Below the pieces are notes generated by a model. That model did no database searches. It was not told where the DNA came from and saw only the letters and a list, made by a program, of their open reading frames with translations. A program made the position numbers and the translations under genes. Shown in pieces: positions 57,907-64,000 of a DNA stretch of 64,000 nucleotides (its first letter is position 1; every line of letters begins with the position of its first letter). The DNA lies in NCBI RefSeq assembly GCF_040115645.1, contig NC_089547.1, positions 5,704,001 to 5,768,000 on the forward strand. Direction: 5' to 3'. The stretch is from Euwallacea fornicatus (lineage: Eukaryota; Arthropoda; Insecta; Coleoptera; Curculionidae).

Positions 57907-59944
57907 TTACTCTCGACCATTCTTCTTAGTTCTCTTCTTTTCCTTCACGTTTCGTCCGGCATCATGACTATCCTCACTCGAACTAGAAGTTCGTCGTTTT
58001 TTCTTATTTTTACGTTTTCTCTCTGCCTTCTCATCATTGGAACTACTCGACGAACATTCTATAGATGAGGTTCTCTTCTTTCTCGACTTTTTTGGGTGCT
58101 GTTTTCGCCGTTTGTCATCTTCCTCCGATTTAGTTGTGGATCTATTAGCTGTAGCAACGTGTCCCTTGTGGTTCTTTGAATCTCTTTGGGGGGAGATTTG
58201 GCAATTGCGTTTTCTTTGTCTGAATTTTGAACGTGTAAGGGGAAATCTAGAGCTAGGGAACTCCCTACTTTTATTATAATTTGATCCTCGGTGTTTAGGA
58301 GATTCAGATCGCCTTTTTTCTTGCCAAGATCTATTGCTTCTTTTTTCGTTAGGTGATGTACTTAGATTTCTGCATGTGTGTCTTTCATCAATTTCTCTTT
58401 CTGAATATTTACAATTATATCTTCTATCTTCAAATGAGCTGCTTCTTCGCTTTGATCTTTGCGACGATTTATTCCTCCTTTCAGAATCTTCCCTATAACT
58501 TCTGTTCAATGAATTGTTTTTCTTAATATCCATTTTTTTTAAGATTTCTCTTGCAATTTTATCATTTTTTTTATTTGGGTCCCTGTCCCCCTCCTTTTTG
58601 GTTCTATTCCCTTTCTCATCAAAATGGGCTACTCCTCTTCCTTTTCCCAGCCACCTCACTTTTGACACACTTTGGCTGAAATCTACATGGATTCTTCGGT
58701 CATCAATAAGCACATTTGCCATCTTGAAAAATGCATCTTCACAAGATTTCCGCTCTTCAAACTCTATGAAAGCATACTGCAGAGAATCTCCTGTTTTTCT
58801 ATCCCTGATGACTTCACAGGATTTTATTTTGCCAAAGCGACTGAAAATTATTTCCAAGTCATCATCTGTGGTTACAGGATTCAGTTTGCAAACAAAAAGG
58901 ACATTTTCTGGCGGAGCTATATCAGCATCAGGAATATCTCCCACCATTTCTAAGATGGTGGCTCTTGCTTTAGCTTCTCTTTCTGCCTGCATTTCAAGGA
59001 CTTCATGATTCGTTTTTCCTGATAGGCAAAAATTGAAAGAATATGTATATATAAATCTCAAAATAGTTTCAACAAATATATCACAATAAAGATAAAAAAA
59101 CATTAATACATTTACTCACAACTGTGATTTTACACGCAGCCATATGTATAAAGACAAAACTGCGTATATATTTTTTTTATCAAACTGCTTTTGCTTTTAA
59201 CTTTTTTTAATTAATTCAACTATATAACAAAGAAGCAAAACAAAAGAAAGAAATATTTGCGAATGGGTTAAAAGCATCTTACCAGAAATTTCATCAATTT
59301 CTTCATCGGGGGCAATCCTCCCTCCAGCCAATTTTTCAGCACTAGGCGAAGGTGACCTACTTCGTACTCTAAATCCCTTGGGATCTGGGTACAAATCATC
59401 CAAGATTACAGTATGTGTGATACGAACATCCTGGTATGGCCTGTCATCTTTGTCACAGATTACTTCATTAATCATTTCAAGGACCTCAAATCCCTCTACA
59501 ACTTCTCCAAACACACAGTGTTTCTCATCCAAGTAAGTGAGGTCTTCACCCAAGGTAAGAAAGAACTGGGAACCAATCATGTTACCTTCACCACCTACAA
59601 AAGATATTAGCCCTGGACGCGTGTGTTTTATACGGGGCTCATTTTCGGCTTCAAAGAACCTTGAAAATATCAAAAATTTTATGGTGAAATGTTAAAATTA
59701 AATCAAGAACAAATTACCTTTTTGTTGGTCCATCGATTATTCCAAAAATAGACTCGCCTCCAGATCGACTGCCCGTAGGATCTCCAGTTTGGGCAATGAA
59801 ACCCCTACTAATTGTGTGGAAAAGGTTGTAATTATAGTATTTTAGTTTACATAGCTTTAAGAAGTTTAAACAAGCCCTAGGACGCTTGGAAAGATATAAA
59901 TCTACTGTTATGCTACCTAAGGTAGACTCTATAACTACCGACAT
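57907..59944 (-). CDS. PPIL4: PPIL4 copy B: full-length cyclophilin-like 4 with RRM
   Basis: Three minus-strand exons: 59718-59944, 59283-59659, 57907-59018, 571 residues. Residues 1-160 are a cyclophilin-type domain (SVVIESTLGSITVDLY, GFIAQTGDPTG, GSQFFLTLGEDLTYLD). It lacks the classical FHR active-site pattern (here LFHTISRGF), as in the PPIL4 group. About residues 240-320 are an RNA-recognition motif (NVLFVCKLNP as RNP2, YAFIEFEE as RNP1). A Lys/Arg/Ser-rich tail of about 245 residues follows, typical of spliceosome proteins. PPIL4 is a nuclear spliceosomal cyclophilin. Head-to-head with insomniac across 476 bp. Confidence 0.95.
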
Positions 59945-60420
59945 TGTTGATTTTTCTTTATATATTTGGGTTGTGAAATTTGTCGCTTTAATTTAATTAT
60001 TAATTAAAAACTTTAACAGGGATATTACAAAAATAAACCAGTCGCAACCAGACTAACCTCAAAAGTCATCGAGAGATCATGCCTTGTTGCCTTCTAATCT
60101 ACATACGAAAAAACATTTATTCCTCCGAATTTTACGTTTTAAATAATGAAGTGGCAACGTTGTATAGATGTTAATATTATTAAAGTTTTAAATTTGTTCA
60201 AGCTTAATTTGAACGGATGTAGTAATGGCCATTATATTTACTAGTTTTATTCATATTAACGTATGATCAATAATTGTTATAGACTGATACATTAATTAAA
60301 TTATCGACTGTCAGCTATTTTCACTGAGTACTAATGCACTATTGGCAGACAAGACGATATGACAGATGCGAATTCTATTACTAACTTCATAGTGTTGAGC
60401 TTTTATTTTTGTTTGAGAAA
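59945..60420. promoter_or_regulatory. Divergent promoter region, PPIL4 / insomniac
   Basis: The 476-bp gap between the start codons of PPIL4 (minus) and insomniac (plus); the original or duplicate of 55658-56133. A common bidirectional promoter is inferred from spacing only. Confidence 0.55.
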
Positions 60421-61544
60421 ATGGCTGAAAATGTTGAGAAACCAGGTAGTCCCATGGAAAATAATTGTTCCATTAAAAATGGAAATAAACAGTGGGTGAA
60501 ATTGAACGTTGGTGGAACATATTTTTTAACCACTAAAACCACTTTAGCTAGACACCCGAATTCATTTTTACACAGGTTAGTTCAAGAAGACAGTGATTTA
60601 GACACAGATAAGGTAAGTTCATTTTCCAAGACAAATGGAAAATTTCCCCTGTCTTTGAAAAATTTGTCTGTGTTTATTTAGAAAATGTTTACTACACGAG
60701 TTCATTGTTTATATTTATGGTCACTAAGGGTCCTTGGAGTTTTCAACAAATATACTACTCACCCATAAATAAAGAATGGTCAAAAACAGACATTTATAGG
60801 AACCTGGTAAATTATTTTGAAAAACCTACATACATGTTAATTTCATTTCTGAAAAGATAATTATCGTTGCATATTTTTTACATGTGAGGAATTAAAATCC
60901 CATAAATGTTTTTGATTTTGTTGTGTTTGGTCACTCTGTATATGGTGTGCAAATTTTAAGAAACATATACATTGAATTGAAATCTTTTTCTGTTTCACTA
61001 CATGTTTCATGCAGTATTTCCATATTTAAGGATGAAACTGGTGCATACCTTATTGACAGAGATCCAAACTACTTTTCGCCCATCTTAAACTACCTTAGGC
61101 ACGGTAAGTTAGTGATAAACAAGGATTTAGCTGAAGAAGGTATCTTAGAAGAAGCAGAATTCTATAATATAGCAGAATTAGTAACTTTAGTCAAGGATCG
61201 AATAGGGCTAAGAGATAATGTGTGCGGTAGAGGTGGAAAGAAACATGTGTACAGGGTATTACAATGTCACGAGGATGAGTTAACACAGGTAAAAGTTTTT
61301 TTCAATTTTTATTAATTAAATTTACTCATTTTCTGTGAAATTTCAGATGGTTTCAACAATGTCTGATGGCTGGAAGTTTGAGCAGCTAGTTAATATAGGA
61401 TCCCAGTACAATTATGGCCAAGATGAACATGCTGAATTTTTGTGTGTTGTTAGTAGAGAGTATGGTGTAGCAGAAAATTCAGAGGTTCGAGGAGAGAGGG
61501 AGGATAGAGCAAAAGTTTTACAACAAAAAGGATCCCGAATGTAG
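60421..61544 (+). CDS. inc: Insomniac / KCTD2-5-17 family Cullin-3 adaptor
   Basis: Three exons: 60421-60612, 61031-61288, 61347-61544, 215 residues. The BTB/T1 domain (VKLNVGGTYFLTTKTTL, DETGAYLIDRDPNYF, LRHGKLVINKDLAEEG) and the C-terminal domain (KHVYRVLQC, ELTQMVSTMSDGWKFEQLV, YGQDEHAEFLCVVS, QQKGSRM) match KCTD5 and Drosophila Insomniac closely along the whole length. The protein forms oligomers that recruit substrates to Cullin-3 ubiquitin ligases; in Drosophila it affects sleep and synaptic homeostasis. The ATG at 60421 is the first in frame. AATAAA at 61873 is a likely polyadenylation signal. This is the functional copy of the duplicated pair. Confidence 0.95.
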
Positions 61545-62308
61545 AATGTAATAGGCAATCAACTAATTTATCTTTGCAAATAGTATATTGAGGTGGACAG
61601 GCATGTAGTGCCAATGGGGAATCTCTGAAATAAGGGATATTTGTGAATGCAGCAAGTGAATGTCAGAAATTAAGCCCAGAGTGTTCTTGCCAGATTAGTT
61701 TAAAAAACAAAGAGTATGATTATATTGATTATATGATATGAAAATACTCTAACTATTTAGGCAATTGGACAAATACTCATGAACAAATTTACTCCCATTT
61801 AGGCCAGAAGTTACAGATGTGACATATTTTTCCAAATCTACATTTTTGGATAGTAAATTGAAGGATTTGGATAATAAAAACTGTAATTATTTATACGCCT
61901 TCAGTATGTAATTATACCAAATGTTTAGATGATTTCTTATTAAATGTGACCATTTCCATATCATTGTCTTTTAATTCCCTTCTTCTGAAAAGAGTAGTGA
62001 TGTAAAAGTCTATCAACATTTAGTTGTAACTTGAAAAGAATTGCTCATAAAAATTTGTGTTATGTAAGGGAACAGTCAAATTAATGTTATTGTCAATTTG
62101 ATAGTATATAGGCAATAGTATCACAATAGCAATATGTTTGAAATAGATTCTTCAGAAATTTCTAGGATGAAGATCAAGGAGGTATCTAAAAATCGATTTT
62201 GTATTACAAAAAAAACATTTCCTACAGATTTTAACGAGATAAAATATAAACAACTTTCTAAAATTCATTACGTTCATTCCACTTATAACAAAACTCGACT
62301 TTTACAGA
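61545..62308. other. Convergent 3' gap between insomniac and the ABC transporter
   Basis: AT-rich, with AATAAA at 61873-61878 for insomniac. The open frame starting at 62134 runs into the antisense of the transporter exon and has no signature. Confidence 0.4.
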
Positions 62309-64000
62309 TTACTTTTGAAAGGCATGTGAATCGTCACTGGCGAGCAATTTTGAAAAATAGTTATTTTTATTCTCCATTAATTCCAAAGGATCTGCATATT
62401 CGACCACTTCTCCACGATCCATAACTAGGATTTTATTGCATTCCAACACTGATTTTAGTTTGTGGGCAATAATTAAGACGGTGCAGTCAGAAAAATTTTT
62501 GGAAATGGCTTGTTGCACTAGGAACTCAGTATCGGGATCCATATTAGCGGTAGCCTCGTCTAACACCACTATTTTGTTCTTCTTTAGTATGGCCCGCCCA
62601 AGACATAGAAGCTGTCTTTGACCAGTTGAAAAACTGGAGCTTTCAGTCACGTTCAAATCCAGACTGACAATGTGTTCTATCATGTTCACCTTTTTCAAAG
62701 TGTCCCAGATTTCTTCGTCTGCGTAGGAACTAAATGGGTCCAAGTTGTGTCGAATTGTACCCTGGAACAAAAGAGGATCCTGGGGAATTATTGAAATATG
62801 CTCCCTCAAAAATTCCAAAGATAATGTCTTGATGTTAACGTCGTCGATTGAGATAGTCCCTTCGAAAGCATAAAGTCTGAATAGTGCTGATATTATTGAG
62901 GACTTTCCAGCTCCAGTGCGACCTACTATGCCGATCTTGTGTTTGGGCTTCACTTCGAAACTTACGCCTTTCAAGACCTTTCCCGATTTGTAACTTAGAG
63001 ATACATTGTTATACGCGATAGCTCCTTGCGTTGGCCAATTTTCCAAAGTTTTACCTTCGTAACTGTCCTAAAGAATGTTATGGTTTATTCTTTAATTAAT
63101 TTCATGCAAAATTCAGACTTACTTGAGGTACTTCAGTATACTCTAAAACCCGCTCCACGTGAGTCATATCATTTTCTAAATCTGACCACTGAATTAAGGA
63201 CCACTGCACCATCATAGCAACAGTGGAAGCTTTCGTTATGGCCAAACCTATATCTCCAGAGAGCTCCCCTGTTCCCCAGAAGAGCAACTTTCCAACAATA
63301 AAAGTGACAAATAAGGTAGAGAGAATATCCATGAAGAAAAAGAAGGCTTTCTGCATGCAGAACGTCATGTAATGAGCCGAGGTGTAAAAATCTTGGTGTC
63401 TGTCAAATTCCTCTGCTAACACGCGTTCGATTTTGCATGCTCGGATTGTGGTCAAACCTTGAATTGATGCATTTACGTGGCCGATCAACGGACTACGGCC
63501 TAAAATTGTACGTGTATTCAAGAGAAGTAACACGGAATTTAAATTTTGTTTTATAATTTGCCCCATAGTGCTCGAATCAGCCTTTTTCTATATCTACATA
63601 TATTTGTTACCGTTTGAACGAATGAAATGGAAACTAAACCGTTTGAAATTCACACTTACTTGCTGCAACCAACCTCTTTAAGCTTCTAGCAGTGGGCATA
63701 TAAACAATCCTCAAAAAATATAAACAGGCTGCTAAAACACCAGCTGGAATTATGAACACGTAACTCACAGTAGAAATTAATGCGATAGCTCCAATGCAGG
63801 AGAACACGACCTACATATAATTATCAATACTTATGTTAATTATATATATAATATCAAGTCAAAATTCCAAGTTACCAAAAGGAAAAAGTTGACATGCATG
63901 GGCAAAACCTCATCAACCACGCTCAAATCTTGTGAGAATCTGTTGAGGATGTTTCCGATAAAGTGGTTGTCATAGAAAACCATTGTGGCAGATACGAGCT
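62309..64000 (-). CDS. ABC transporter subfamily C (MRP4-like), C-terminal part
   Basis: Minus-strand exons: 63876 to beyond 64000, 63660-63810, 63123-63499, 62309-63067; the 5' part lies off the window. The first exons code the second transmembrane domain (FIGNILNRFSQDLSVVDE is the family's intracellular loop; QGLTTIRAC, SVVIG-type helices). The last exon is the second nucleotide-binding domain: Walker A GRTGAGKSS, Q-loop IIPQDP, signature FSTGQRQ, Walker B IVVLDEATANMD and switch AHKL. The layout and residues fit ABCC4-like exporters, which pump organic anions such as cyclic nucleotides and conjugates out of cells. The C-terminus ends about 30 residues after the last conserved block. Which ABCC member it is cannot be told from half of the protein. 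Confidence 0.9.

Larger units (their letters stand above)
57076..61361. repeat. Right unit of the tandem segmental duplication
   Basis: Direct repeat of 53479-57075, ending inside the last insomniac exon. It carries the complete PPIL4 and insomniac genes, while the left unit carries the complete end of ATE1. The ancestral order was therefore ATE1, PPIL4, insomniac in single copy. Confidence 0.95.

Noticed and set aside
53461..61544. That the tandem repeat is only two haplotypes placed side by side by the assembler
   Set aside because: Not excluded, but the junction lies inside two unrelated exons with TG overlap, and the units differ by an inversion, a 0.7-kb deletion and a nonsense codon, which fits real duplication better. 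Long reads would settle it.
62134..62424. 96-codon plus-strand frame between insomniac and the transporter
   Set aside because: Its second half is antisense to the transporter's last exon and it has no signature.
1..64000. CRISPR arrays, operons, bacterial promoters, rRNA genes
   Set aside because: None seen; the gene structure is eukaryotic throughout, with spliceosomal introns.

Overview
The window is animal nuclear DNA, almost certainly from an insect. Genes are split by many short introns (about 50-80 bp) with GT...AG borders, the intergenic DNA is AT-rich, and DNA-transposon remnants of the Tc1/mariner and pogo types are common. The immune genes (a multi-cysteine-cluster Toll receptor and small secreted C-type lectins) and an insomniac-type KCTD gene fit an insect. 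A beetle is a guess from overall character only. All gene models were built by hand from splice borders, reading frame continuity and remembered family features; no alignment was run.

Layout: 1-1538 is a decayed mariner-like transposon with long terminal inverted repeats, cut by the window start. 2930-6806 (+) is a CUB/LDLa transmembrane protein lacking its 5' end, with a MITE at 2316-2779 in the preceding intron. 7761-8906 (-) is a second decayed transposase. 10538-13675 (+) is a Toll receptor. 14045-15115 (-) and 15575-16988 (+) are two divergently transcribed C-type lectins, followed by an orphan duplicated lectin terminal exon (17690-17946). 18446-21031 (+) is TBC1D16. 22566-30828 (-) is ARFGEF3/BIG3 in 27 exons. 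30829-39324 is gene-poor and carries a pogo/Tigger remnant. 39325-46364 (+) is TAB2, whose 5-kb intron holds three Tc1-like pieces. 48803-49908 (-) is SYF2. A probable solo LTR lies near 50173-50625. 51023-53861 (+) is ATE1 with a tandem pair of alternative exons. 62309-64000 (-) is the 3' end of an ABCC (MRP4-like) transporter.

The most unusual region is 53479-61361. It is a direct tandem duplication running from the last exon of ATE1 through PPIL4 (-) into the KCTD gene insomniac (+). The junction joins KCTD exon 3 to the ATE1 C-terminal exon in frame. A TGA codon upstream in the same copy blocks the chimera. In the left copy, PPIL4 has lost its RS/lysine-rich tail and a 66-bp piece of that tail is inverted. 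The outer ends of the two copies have diverged while the interior is nearly identical, which suggests gene conversion.

Functional themes: Toll and the lectins form a small immunity block, and an identical NF-kappaB-like decamer occurs upstream of Toll and between the divergent lectins. TAB2 acts in the IMD/TAK1 branch. PPIL4 and SYF2 are spliceosome factors. ATE1 and insomniac belong to protein turnover (N-degron and Cullin-3 routes). Two introns (in Toll and TBC1D16) appear to use GC donors.
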